NCBI GenBank assembly: GCA_050247255.1
Contig: JBFWUM010000069.1
Coordinates: 1-16,480, forward strand
DNA length: 16,480 nucleotides
Reading direction: 5' to 3'
DNA from: JBFWUM01 sp050247255
GTDB lineage: Bacteria; Acidobacteriota; Vicinamibacteria; Vicinamibacterales; UBA2999
Position 1 is the stretch's first letter. Every line of letters begins with the position of its first letter. The position numbers were made by a program, and so were the translations under genes. A model generated the notes under the pieces. It was not told the origin of the DNA, did no database searches, and worked only from the letters and a program-made list of their open reading frames with translations. This document shows, in pieces, positions 5,060-12,535 of this stretch.

Positions 5060-7267
5060 ATGATGCGCATGTCTTCGTGTGCCCGGCACCTGCTCTCGGC
5101 CGCGCTGCTCGCCGCTCCCTCGGCACTGGCCGCCCAGGATCTGCCCGCCGGCCAGGACCGCCGCTCCGTCCAGGCCATGCGCCTCGAGCCGGGCGAATCG
5201 ATCGTCCTCGACGGCACCCTGGACGAGGCGGTCTGGCGCCGCGCCGAGGCGGCGCGCGACTTCATCCAGGTCGACCCGCAGAACGGCCAGCCGGCCACCG
5301 AGCCGACCGAGGTTCGCCTGGCGTTCGACAGCGAGAACTTCTACATGGGGGTCACCGCCTACGACTCGGAGCCGGACAGGTGGCTCGGCTACCAGCGCCG
5401 GCGCGATGAGTTCCTCGGCTCGGACGACCGCTTCATGTGGACGATCGACACCTTCCTCGACGCCCGCTCCGGCTACTTCTTCGAGATGAACCCGGCCGGG
5501 CTGATGGCCGACTCGGCGTTCGGCATCAACGGCGACAACCGGCAGTGGGACGGGATCTGGAACGCCCGGGTCATCCACACCGACTTCGGCTGGACCATCG
5601 AAATCGTCATCCCCTTCCGCACGCTCAACTTCAACCCGGCGAGCGACACGTGGGGGATCAACTTCCAGCGTACGGTGCGCCGGAAGAACGAAGACAGCAT
5701 CTGGATGGGATGGGCCCGCAACCAGGGGCTCCGCCGGATGACCAACGCCGGCCGGGTGAGCGGCATCACCAACGTCTCCCAGGGGCACGGGCTCGACATC
5801 AAGCCGTACGTGCTGGGTACCGCCGAGGCGGCGCCGGGGCTGGGGCGCCCGAAGACGATCGGCGACGGCAACGCCGGCGTCGACCTGTTCTACAACGTCA
5901 CCCCGCTCCTGCGGACGAACCTGACGGTCAACACCGACTTCGCCCAGACCGAGGTCGACCAGCGGCAGGTCAACCTGACCCGCTTCTCGCTGTTCTTCCC
6001 CGAGAAGCGCGACTTCTTCCTCGACGGCGCCACCTTCTTCGACTTCGGCAGCCCGACCAACGACGACCACCGCATCAACCCGTTCTTCAGCCGCCGCATC
6101 GGCCTGAGCGCCAACGCCGCGCCGCAGAAGATCGACTTCGGCACCAAGCTGACCGGCCAGATCGGCGGGCAGGACGTCGGCGTGCTGCACGTGCAGACCG
6201 GCGAGGACGGCGACCTGGCGGGCGAGCAGTTCACGGCCGCCCGCATCAAGCGGCGGCTGCTCCGCCAGTCCTACGTCGGGGCGATGTATACGCGGCGCGA
6301 CGCGCGGGTGGCCGGGTCGGAGGCCCGGCAGACGTTCGGCCTCGACGCCCGGTTCGGCACCAACACGTTCCTCGGCTCGCAGAACCTGAACTTCACCGCC
6401 TGGGCCCTGCACGCCACGCGGCCCGACGCCTCGAGCGGCAACACCGCGTTCGGCGCGACCATCGACTACCCCAACGATCGGTGGAGCGCGAACCTCGATC
6501 TGCGCGAGGTCGGGGAGCACTTCGACCCGGCGGTCGGCTTCGTGACCCGGCGCAACTACCGCCGTTACCAGCCGACGGTGACCTTCGCCCCGCGACCGCG
6601 CAACAGCCGGCTGGTGCGGCAGTACACCTACAGCATCGAGGGGGACATCCAGACCGACCTGAACAACCAGACGCTGGTCCGCACCGCCGACATGCAGGCG
6701 TTCGGCATGACGTTCCAGACCCAGGACAACTTCGAGATCGGCCCCATCTTCAGCTACGAGCGGCTCGAAGCGCCGTTCACCATCAGCCGCGGCATTACGC
6801 TGCCGATGGGCGCCACCTACAACTACGCCCGGGTCCGCATGGCGTGGCAGACCGCCCAGCGGCGCAAGGTGGCCTTCGGCGGCCGCGTCGAGACGGGCCA
6901 GTTCTACTCGGGCACGCGCAACGAGTACGTCTTCAACACCAACTTCCGGCTGGCGCCCGGCTACATCATCTACACGACGCTGGAGTTCAACCGCGTGCGC
7001 CTGGCCGAGGGCGATTTCAATACGAGGCTCGTCCGGCTGGTCGGCGAAACCCAGTTTTCGCCGTTCGTCACCCTCGTCAACAACCTGCAGTACGACACGG
7101 TGAGCCGGGTCATGGGCTGGCAGTCGCGCTTCCGCTGGATCGTCCAGCCGGGCAACGACCTCTACGTCGTCTACACGCACAACTGGCTGAACGACGTGGT
7201 GCTGGATCGCTTCGAAACGCAGGATCGGCGCGCCGCGACGAAGCTTCTCTACACGTATCGTTTCTAG
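5060..7267 (+). CDS. Outer-membrane beta-barrel protein with CBM9-like and DUF5916 domains
   Basis: A 735-residue exported protein. A signal peptide covers about residues 1-25 (LLSAALLAAPSALA, then AQD). Residues about 40-200 form a CBM9-like beta-sandwich starting at VLDGTLDEAVWRRAE, with EVRLAFDSENFYMGVTAYDSEP in its middle. From about 235 the DUF5916 region follows, marked by YNVTPLLRTNLTVNTDFAQTEVD and LFFPEKRDFFLDGATFFDFG, then alternating strands up to the terminal phenylalanine (LLYTYRF), the usual C-terminal outer-membrane insertion signal. Such proteins are common in Acidobacteriota and Bacteroidota; their substrate is not known to me, though carbohydrate or glycan binding is suggested by the N-terminal fold. 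I chose ATG 5060 over the TTG three bases earlier; ATG 5063 is equally possible. It looks monocistronic. Confidence 0.88.
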   Translation: MMRMSSCARHLLSAALLAAPSALAAQDLPAGQDRRSVQAMRLEPGESIVLDGTLDEAVWRRAEAARDFIQVDPQNGQPATEPTEVRLAFDSENFYMGVTAYDSEPDRWLGYQRRRDEFLGSDDRFMWTIDTFLDARSGYFFEMNPAGLMADSAFGINGDNRQWDGIWNARVIHTDFGWTIEIVIPFRTLNFNPASDTWGINFQRTVRRKNEDSIWMGWARNQGLRRMTNAGRVSGITNVSQGHGLDIKPYVLGTAEAAPGLGRPKTIGDGNAGVDLFYNVTPLLRTNLTVNTDFAQTEVDQRQVNLTRFSLFFPEKRDFFLDGATFFDFGSPTNDDHRINPFFSRRIGLSANAAPQKIDFGTKLTGQIGGQDVGVLHVQTGEDGDLAGEQFTAARIKRRLLRQSYVGAMYTRRDARVAGSEARQTFGLDARFGTNTFLGSQNLNFTAWALHATRPDASSGNTAFGATIDYPNDRWSANLDLREVGEHFDPAVGFVTRRNYRRYQPTVTFAPRPRNSRLVRQYTYSIEGDIQTDLNNQTLVRTADMQAFGMTFQTQDNFEIGPIFSYERLEAPFTISRGITLPMGATYNYARVRMAWQTAQRRKVAFGGRVETGQFYSGTRNEYVFNTNFRLAPGYIIYTTLEFNRVRLAEGDFNTRLVRLVGETQFSPFVTLVNNLQYDTVSRVMGWQSRFRWIVQPGNDLYVVYTHNWLNDVVLDRFETQDRRAATKLLYTYRF

Positions 7268-7537
7268 CGATTTCTGGCCTGTTTTTGCGTGTGAGTGACT
7301 GCGACAGGGCGGCGCCGATGTCAAGAAGAGTCTGAGATCTGAGCCTCAGATACTCATATCTTTGACAATCCGGCACAGGGGGCCAGCCAGCCGGTATGCT
7401 GAAGGGCAGGTTGGCCTGACACCCTCATACCAGATGTCAGCCTTCTCGCCTCGGCCCGTCACCCCGTGGACCGCACGCCACCGGAGGACGGGCCGAAACT
7501 TTGTACGAGTTCCGGGTCCTGGTTCCGTGTTCCTGGT
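7268..7537. other. Non-coding gap between convergent genes
   Basis: No reading frame here is convincing. Near 7331-7351 there is nested dyad symmetry: ATCTGAG (7337-7343) against CTCAGAT (7345-7351), and TCTGAG (7331-7336) against CTCAGA (7345-7350). It could form a small hairpin but has no T-run. A TTGACA at about 7362 has no properly spaced -10 box. The last 40 bases contain degenerate GGTTCC/CTGGTTC repeats and the dyad GGTTCAGTGAACC (7535-7547) across the stop codon of the minus-strand gene. Confidence 0.5.
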
Positions 7538-7897
7538 TCAGTGAACCGTTTCCGGCGTGGCCCGCGCCGCTGACATGACCCGGTGAATCATCGCGGTCAG
7601 CTGCCCTTCGTGCATGTCGAAGGGGCCGGCGACGATGGCGCCGACGGTCATCTCGATCGCGATCACCACCCCGCCGTCCTCGAACGGGTTGACGATCCAG
7701 CTGAAGCCGCGCAGCGCGACCGGACGGTCGTCTTCGGCGCCGGGATTCTTGGCGCGGTCAATCGCCCGCAGCATGCCGACGAGCACGGCGGCAACGTCGG
7801 CATCGGTCCAGGCGGCCGGTTCGCGGTCGACGGGGGTGATGGTGTCGGTGGTGGCGTGATTGTCGCCGCGGAGCCAGATGTCGACCGGGATCGTCAT
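7538..7897 (-). CDS. Small hypothetical protein
   Basis: A 119-residue soluble protein that I do not recognise. It starts MTIPVDIWLRGDNHATTDTI, has an acidic helical middle (WTDADVAAVLVGMLRAIDRAK) and a strand-rich part (VALRGFSWIVNPFEDGGVVIAIEM), suggesting a small alpha/beta fold. Coding preference on this strand fits the surrounding genes. ATG 7897 is the only good start, but the bases upstream read CCTCCT, not a Shine-Dalgarno, so initiation may rely on coupling or be weak. It lies 64 bp after yyaL in the same direction, separated by the tandem repeat, and may be the tail of that operon. Confidence 0.6.
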   Translation of the reverse strand: MTIPVDIWLRGDNHATTDTITPVDREPAAWTDADVAAVLVGMLRAIDRAKNPGAEDDRPVALRGFSWIVNPFEDGGVVIAIEMTVGAIVAGPFDMHEGQLTAMIHRVMSAARATPETVH

Positions 7898-7913
7898 AGG
7901 AGGTTCATCGTAT

Positions 7914-7980
7914 CAATGCCCAATGCTCAATGCTCAAGGCCCAATGCTCAAGGCCCAATGCTCAAGGCCCGACGCTCAAG
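7914..7980. repeat. Imperfect 14-bp tandem repeat (CAATGCTCAAGGCC)
   Basis: The unit CAATGCTCAAGGCC is repeated head to tail at about 7935-7976, preceded by shorter variants (CAATGCC, CAATGCT) and followed by a diverged copy CGACGCTCAAGGG. It fills most of the gap between yyaL and the next gene and contributes the last codons and stop of yyaL. Such simple TTGAGCATTGGG-type arrays occur between genes in several GC-rich soil bacteria. The units have no spacer structure, so it is not a CRISPR. Confidence 0.8.
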
Positions 7981-10085
7981 GGTGCGAGCTGGGCGGATAA
8001 GACGTCGGGGTCGGTTGTTGGCTCCAGGCATGTGAAGTCGCGGCAGACGTAAGCGCTGGGCTCGCCGTCGCGCGGCGTCATCGCCGCGGTCCACGGCAGC
8101 AGGCGCGCCAGCGCCTCCCGGTGCTGATCGACGATCGGCACGACAATCGCCGTCGGCAGGTAGCGGGCGCGGACGATGGCGCGGATCGGCTGGGCGGCGC
8201 GCTCGTCGATGGCGGTCAGGACGATCTGCGGCATTCCGGCGTGGTACGTCGACAGTGCCGCCAGGGCCATCGGCACCGTCCGGCCTGACTGCGCCGCGCG
8301 CGAGGCGAACATCCGCAGGGTCAATTCGATGCGCGGTTCGAGCGAGCCATCGCCCGTGAGATGTGCCAGCGTCATCAGGTTGAGCAGGCCCACCGAGCTG
8401 GCCGCCGGCTCGGCGCCGTCGTAGTCCTCCTTCATCCGCAGCAGGACCGAGGTGTCCTGCCCGGTCGTCCCAAACCAGCCGCCGTCGACCGGGTCCCAGA
8501 ACAGTTCGTCCTGACGCGCCTGCAGCGTCTGCGCCCATTCGAGCCAGGCCGGGTCGCCGTCGGCCTGGAACAGCTCCAGCAGCCCGAGGACCAGGTAGGC
8601 GTAGTCCTCGGCGTACCCGTCGACCGCGGCGTTGCCGCGCCGGAACCGCCGGAGCAGCGTGCGGGTGGACGCGTCCCAGAGCCGCTCGCGCAGGAAGCCG
8701 GCGGCGCGCTGTGCGGCCTCGAAATATGAGGGCTCGCCGAGGACGCGTCCTGCACGGGCCAGCGCCGCGATCATCAGCCCGTTCCAGGCGGTCAGGACCT
8801 TGTCGTCGAGGTGGGGCCGCGGCCGGAAGTTGCGGCGGGTCAGCAGCCGCTCGCGCGCTTCCGCCAGCGCGTCTTCGACCTCGTCGACCGTTCGGCCGGT
8901 GTCGCGCGCCAGCTCGTCGACCGACGCGGCGGTATACAGCAGGTTCTTGTTGGCGAACTCTCCCTGCGGGTCCTCCGGCGCGTTGCCGCCCGGCCGAACG
9001 CCGAACCGCCGGCAGAACAGGTCCGCATCTGCGCCGAGCACCTCGCGCACTTCTTCGTCGGTCCAGACGTAGAACGCCCCTTCGACCTTGTGCGGATGCG
9101 GGGCGTCGGCCTGCTCCGGCGGCACGCTGTCGGCGTCTTCCGCCGAATAGAAGCCGCCGTTGGGGTCGGCCAGGTCGCGCTGGACGTAGGCCAGGGTGTC
9201 GACCGCGACGTCGGCGTAGAAGTGATCGCCGGTCACCTGCGCCGCCTCGAGGCAGGCGAGCACCAGCTGGGCCTGGTCGTAGAGCATCTTCTCGAAGTGC
9301 GGCACCCGCCAGTCGCCGTCGACCGAATAGCGGTGAAAGCCGCCGCCGAGATGGTCGCGCATGCCGCCAAGCGCCATCGCCCGCAGCGTCAGCAGCGCCA
9401 TGTCGCGCGGCTGGGTGCGGCGGGTCCGGGAATGCTCCCGCAAAAGGAAGAGCAGCTCGCTCGGCCGCGGAAACTTCGGCGCGTTGCCGAAGCCGCCGCG
9501 CCGCTGATCGAACGCCCCCTCGAACTCGAGCACCGCGCGCTCGAGCACGCCGGTGCCCGGCACGCTCGCCGCCGCCTCGGTCTGGCCGAACGAGCGCAGC
9601 CGGCCGAGGATGGCCGCCGACGACTGCATGACCTTGTCGTGCTCTTCGCGCCAGGCGCGGGCAATTTCCCTGAGCACGTCGACGAAGCCGGGCCTTCCCC
9701 ACCGCGAGGTCGGCGGGAAGTAGGTGCCGCCGTAGAACGGCGCCAGCTGCGGCGTCAGCCAGACGCTCATCGGCCATCCGCCCGAGCCGGTCGTCGCCTG
9801 GACGAACGTCATGTAGACGCGGTCGACGTCGGGCCGCTCCTCCCGGTCCACCTTGATGGCCACGAAGTGCTCGTTGAGCACCGCGGCCACTTCGGCGTTC
9901 TCGAAGCTCTCGTGCTCCATGACGTGGCACCAGTGGCACGTCGAGTAGCCGATCGACAGGAAAATCGGCTTGTTCTCGGCGCGCGCGCGCGCGAACGCCG
10001 CCTCGCCCCAGGGATACCAGTCGACCGGGTTGTCCTGATGCTGGAGCAGGTAGGGACTGTGTTCGTCAGCGAGTCGATTGGGCAC
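7962..10085 (-). CDS. yyaL: Thioredoxin-domain protein, DUF255/YyaL (spermatogenesis-associated 20-like)
   Basis: A 707-residue protein. The N-terminal 165 residues are a thioredoxin-like DUF255 domain: NRLADEHSPYLLQHQDNPVDW, then ENKPIFLSIGYSTCHWCHVM with the CxxC pair C50/C53, then VKVDREERPDVD-like and GGWPMSVWLTPQLAPFYGGTY segments. The rest is an alpha/alpha toroid of the six-hairpin glycosidase type (for example LGGGFHRYSVDGDWRVPHFEKMLYDQAQL). The family is widespread but its reaction is undefined. Start is GTG 10085, with AAGGT just upstream, lying 20 bases inside the end of the M48 gene, so the two are translationally coupled. The last residues (LSVGP) and stop are supplied by the tandem repeat. 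Length is normal. Confidence 0.93.
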   Translation of the reverse strand: MPNRLADEHSPYLLQHQDNPVDWYPWGEAAFARARAENKPIFLSIGYSTCHWCHVMEHESFENAEVAAVLNEHFVAIKVDREERPDVDRVYMTFVQATTGSGGWPMSVWLTPQLAPFYGGTYFPPTSRWGRPGFVDVLREIARAWREEHDKVMQSSAAILGRLRSFGQTEAAASVPGTGVLERAVLEFEGAFDQRRGGFGNAPKFPRPSELLFLLREHSRTRRTQPRDMALLTLRAMALGGMRDHLGGGFHRYSVDGDWRVPHFEKMLYDQAQLVLACLEAAQVTGDHFYADVAVDTLAYVQRDLADPNGGFYSAEDADSVPPEQADAPHPHKVEGAFYVWTDEEVREVLGADADLFCRRFGVRPGGNAPEDPQGEFANKNLLYTAASVDELARDTGRTVDEVEDALAEARERLLTRRNFRPRPHLDDKVLTAWNGLMIAALARAGRVLGEPSYFEAAQRAAGFLRERLWDASTRTLLRRFRRGNAAVDGYAEDYAYLVLGLLELFQADGDPAWLEWAQTLQARQDELFWDPVDGGWFGTTGQDTSVLLRMKEDYDGAEPAASSVGLLNLMTLAHLTGDGSLEPRIELTLRMFASRAAQSGRTVPMALAALSTYHAGMPQIVLTAIDERAAQPIRAIVRARYLPTAIVVPIVDQHREALARLLPWTAAMTPRDGEPSAYVCRDFTCLEPTTDPDVLSAQLAPLSVGP

Positions 10086-10857
10086 TCATGGACCTTGCTG
10101 CGGGCAGCTTCAGCGCCCGCGCCTTGATGGCCTGGAACTGGCGGCTGTCGCGCGTGCCGCCGCGGTTGCGCGCAACATCGGCCTGGAGCCGCGAGATGCG
10201 ATCGGCCGGAGCCGGGTGCGTCGAGAAGAACGTTTCGATGGCCGCCGGGTCGCGGCTGGCCTCGCGCCGCAGGGTCTCGAAGAGCTCGGTCATCCCCCTC
10301 GCGTCCCATCCGGCTTTCGTCAGGATCTGCAGCCCCACCCGATCCGCCTCACGCTCATCGTCGCGGCTGAACTTCAGGAAGACGCCGTTGGTCAGCAGGC
10401 CGGCCGCCACCTGCGCCGCGCCGGCGCCGCCGCTGTTGCCGAGAACGGCCCCGAGCAGCCCGAGCCCCCAGTTGGCCAGCATGGCGTTGGTCAGCTGGCT
10501 CGCCGCATGGCGCTGCGCGATGTGCGCAATCTCGTGCGCCATCACGCCGGCCACCTGCGACTCGTTGCCGGCGGCATGCAGCACGCCGCGGTTGATCCAG
10601 ATCGGTCCGCCGGGCAGGGCGAACGCGTTGATTTCGCGGTAGTTGGCCACGGTGAAGCTATAGGGATACTTCGGGCCGGGCGCGCCCCGCACCAGCCGCT
10701 GCCCGAGCCCGCGCACGTAGGCGGTGACCTGCGCGTCGTTCAGCACCGTCATCTGCTGCCGTACCTGCTGCTGCGACTCGCGGCCAATGGCAATCTCCTC
10801 GTCAACCGAGACGAGCGTGATGGCGGCGAGGCCGACGGCGATCAGGGCGAGCTTCAT
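10066..10857 (-). CDS. M48-family zinc metallopeptidase (BepA/YfgC-like), exported
   Basis: A 263-residue protease. The start ATG 10857 overlaps the yihY stop as ATGA. A hydrophobic N-terminus (MKLALIAVGLAAITLVSV) serves as signal or anchor and there is no lipobox cysteine. The catalytic motif HEIAH is at 108-112, the third zinc ligand E168 lies in DDEREADRVGL (ExxAD), and THPAPADRI (H214) matches the conserved active-site histidine region of periplasmic M48 enzymes. The segment EINAFALPGGPIWINRGVL is typical of the family. Members such as BepA and LoiP control outer-membrane protein quality. No TPR domain follows, so it resembles the shorter LoiP/YcaL type. Confidence 0.9.
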   Translation of the reverse strand: MKLALIAVGLAAITLVSVDEEIAIGRESQQQVRQQMTVLNDAQVTAYVRGLGQRLVRGAPGPKYPYSFTVANYREINAFALPGGPIWINRGVLHAAGNESQVAGVMAHEIAHIAQRHAASQLTNAMLANWGLGLLGAVLGNSGGAGAAQVAAGLLTNGVFLKFSRDDEREADRVGLQILTKAGWDARGMTELFETLRREASRDPAAIETFFSTHPAPADRISRLQADVARNRGGTRDSRQFQAIKARALKLPAARSMSAQSTR

Positions 10858-11756
10858 ACGCGGGGGGTTGGCGCCGCGGGCATCTCCTCGGGCCGGCGCC
10901 GCCTCAGCCGTGCATAAGAGGCGGTGAACTCGACGCCGTACATCAGGATGACCGCCGACACGTAGATCCACAGCAAGAATACGACGACCGTGGCGATCGA
11001 TCCCTGGATTTGCGTCAGCCGCGAGTTCGCCGCCACGTACCAGGCAAAGCCGTCGAACGCCGCGCGCCACAGCACGCCCGTGAGGATGGCCCCGACCCAG
11101 ACGTCACGGAAACGCGTCTTGGCGTTCGGGATGTAGTAGAAGACGAGCCCGACGCCGCCGATCAGGATGATCGTTGCAAGGTACTGCGCCGTGAACGTCT
11201 GCAGCGCCCCCAGCCAGCCGTAACTTTCGAGCAGCACGCCGAACCACGACGCCCCGGCCACCCGGATGGCGCTCACCAGCAGCAGGCCGAGGATGGTCGC
11301 GCCGCCGGCCGCCACCAGCATCAGGAACGACACCATGCGGTGCTTGAGGAAGCTGCGCTGCTTCTCAACCCCCCAGGCTTCGTTGACCGCCGCGGTCACG
11401 GCGCCGAACACGCCGAGCGATGCCCAGATCAACGCCAGGGCGCCAGCCACGCCGATCCGCAGCGGCGCCTCTCGGAAGGCGTCGAGCTGCCGGGCAATGA
11501 AGTCGATCTGGGTCGGGAAGTACTGGAAGACGAACGTGAGCACGGCAATGCGATCGCCTTCGTCGGCGGTGATCGAGCCGAGCATGGAGATGACGAGGAG
11601 CAGGAACGGGAACAGCGACAGCAGCGCGTAGTAGGCGATCGAGGCCGCGTGCGTCAGGTCGTTGCTGTTGACGAGTTCGACGAGGGCGCGCCATGCGGCG
11701 AGGCCGGAGTAGCGCAGCTCGGCGCGCAGGCGACGCAGCAGGCGGGCCGGCGTCAC
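10854..11756 (-). CDS. yihY: YihY/BrkB-family inner-membrane protein
   Basis: A 300-residue polytopic protein with about six membrane helices. Family landmarks are LTHAASIAYYALLSLFPFLLLVISMLG (33-59), the helix ending ALIWASLGVFGAVTAAVNEAWGV, and the C-terminal VVFLLWIYVSAVILMYGVEFTASYARL. Formerly called ribonuclease BN; the true function is unknown, and transport or lipid roles have been suggested. The start is GTG 11756, the only start that keeps the conserved N-terminus; no clear Shine-Dalgarno precedes it. The stop overlaps the M48 start by four bases, making it the first gene of a coupled yihY-M48-yyaL unit. A palindromic repeat lies just upstream. Confidence 0.9.
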   Translation of the reverse strand: MTPARLLRRLRAELRYSGLAAWRALVELVNSNDLTHAASIAYYALLSLFPFLLLVISMLGSITADEGDRIAVLTFVFQYFPTQIDFIARQLDAFREAPLRIGVAGALALIWASLGVFGAVTAAVNEAWGVEKQRSFLKHRMVSFLMLVAAGGATILGLLLVSAIRVAGASWFGVLLESYGWLGALQTFTAQYLATIILIGGVGLVFYYIPNAKTRFRDVWVGAILTGVLWRAAFDGFAWYVAANSRLTQIQGSIATVVVFLLWIYVSAVILMYGVEFTASYARLRRRRPEEMPAAPTPRV

Positions 11757-11774
11757 ACGAAGATTATGTCAGAG

Positions 11775-11830
11775 GGCCGGCTGAAGCCGGCCCCCACACC
11801 TGTGTACGTGGAGGCCGGCTTCAGCCGGCC
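11775..11830. repeat. REP-like inverted pair of 18-bp near-palindromes
   Basis: GGCCGGCTGAAGCCGGCC (11775-11792) and its exact reverse complement GGCCGGCTTCAGCCGGCC (11813-11830) flank a 20-bp loop. Each arm is itself almost palindromic. It fills most of the gap between the ytxH-like stop (11837) and yihY start (11756), so it could act as a transcript-end or mRNA-stability structure. There is no T-run. It resembles extragenic palindromic elements and may exist in many copies in the genome. Confidence 0.8.
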
Positions 11831-11836
11831 TGCCAA

Positions 11837-12229
11837 TTACGAGCGGCCGAAGTCGCTGCCGCCGCCGGTCGTCCCGGTGTTGCCGCCGAACGTGCCGCTG
11901 CTGCCGGAGCTGTAGGTGCTGCCGGTGGTCGCGCCGGCGTAGCCGCGCGCCTCCTCGGCGCCCTTCGCCACCGTCTCGCGGGCCTGGCTGGCGTACTCGC
12001 GCCCCTTCTCGGCCCACGTGCTCGCCGTTTCGGACGCCTTCTTGTACTGCTCCGAGGCGACCGAGCCGAGGTGCCGCGCCTGCTCGCCGATCTGGCCTCG
12101 CAGGTCCGCCCCCGCCTTGGGCGCCAGCAGCATGCCCAGGCCGGCGCCGAGCACCGTGCCGGTCAACAGGCCCATCATGAACCCGCCGCCGCCACCTTCG
12201 TGATCGTAACGATCGTAGTTGTCCGCCAT
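11837..12229 (-). CDS. YtxH-domain small membrane protein
   Basis: A 130-residue protein from ATG 12229, preceded by GGGGGAGG with good spacing. After an acidic, glycine-rich N-terminus comes a single glycine-rich membrane segment (FMMGLLTGTVLGAGLGMLLAP, about 18-38) followed by KAGADLRGQIGEQA, the hallmark of YtxH-like proteins. Residues about 50-95 form an amphipathic helix (YKKASETASTWAEKGREYAS), and the tail is low-complexity Gly/Ser/Thr. The family is linked to general stress responses in other bacteria, but its action is unclear. It follows the next small gene by 16 bases and is probably cotranscribed. Confidence 0.85.
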   Translation of the reverse strand: MADNYDRYDHEGGGGGFMMGLLTGTVLGAGLGMLLAPKAGADLRGQIGEQARHLGSVASEQYKKASETASTWAEKGREYASQARETVAKGAEEARGYAGATTGSTYSSGSSGTFGGNTGTTGGGSDFGRS

Positions 12230-12245
12230 GTGTCTGGTCCTCCCC

Positions 12246-12512
12246 CTAGTGCGACGTCCGGTTCTGCGGGTACGTCGCCTGTGACCGCGCTGCCTGGAAC
12301 TCGTTGACGACGCGCAGCCCGTCGTTGGCCATGTCACCCAGCTTCTGGATGGTTCCCTGGAAGCGCATGAACTCCCGCTGCAGATCGTCGATCGCCGGTT
12401 CCATCCGGTCCCGCAGCACCCGGCCGCGGTCGGTAAAGAAGAGATACCCGGCAGCGGCGCCGACGATGGCCCCGACGATGGCCATCCCGATTACTCGCGA
12501 CTGTTCGCCCAC
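12246..12512 (-). CDS. Small membrane-anchored protein, YtxH-like
   Basis: An 88-residue protein starting at GTG 12512 with AGGAGG four bases upstream. Residues 6-25 are a glycine/alanine-rich membrane helix (VIGMAIVGAIVGAAAGYLFF) followed by TDRGRVLRDRMEPAIDDLQREF, the same 'membrane helix then xxGRxLRxx' plan as YtxH proteins, then a helical region. No enzyme motif is present. It lies 23 bases after mlaD and 16 before the next YtxH gene, so these two small genes probably form the distal end of the Mla operon. Confidence 0.75.
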   Translation of the reverse strand: MGEQSRVIGMAIVGAIVGAAAGYLFFTDRGRVLRDRMEPAIDDLQREFMRFQGTIQKLGDMANDGLRVVNEFQAARSQATYPQNRTSH

Positions 12513-12535
12513 ACGTCCTCCTGTGTCTGGAGGAG

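Noticed and set aside
5036..7324. A 762-codon open frame on the minus strand
   Set aside because: It is antisense to the DUF5916 gene and has the Val/Asp/Arg/Glu-rich composition of a high-GC shadow frame; the plus strand has a signal peptide, domain motifs and a terminal Phe.
5437..7335. A 632-codon plus-strand frame within the DUF5916 gene
   Set aside because: Its translation is dominated by Arg, Pro, Gln and His, the signature of an off-frame read of GC-rich coding DNA.
7362..7400. TTGACA followed by TATGCT as a promoter in the convergent gap
   Set aside because: The spacing is about 27 bp, far beyond 16-18 bp, and no gene follows on the plus strand.
7914..7980. Possible CRISPR array
   Set aside because: The units are 14 bp, contiguous and imperfect with no unique spacers, and no cas gene is present.
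7948..9939. A 663-codon minus-strand frame overlapping yyaL in another frame, and a 438-codon plus-strand frame at 8811-10127
   Set aside because: Both are Arg/Ala/Gly-rich shadows of yyaL, which carries recognisable family motifs throughout.
11010..11915. A 301-codon plus-strand frame opposite yihY
   Set aside because: It is an antisense shadow rich in Arg, Gln and Glu; the minus strand encodes clear YihY membrane helices.
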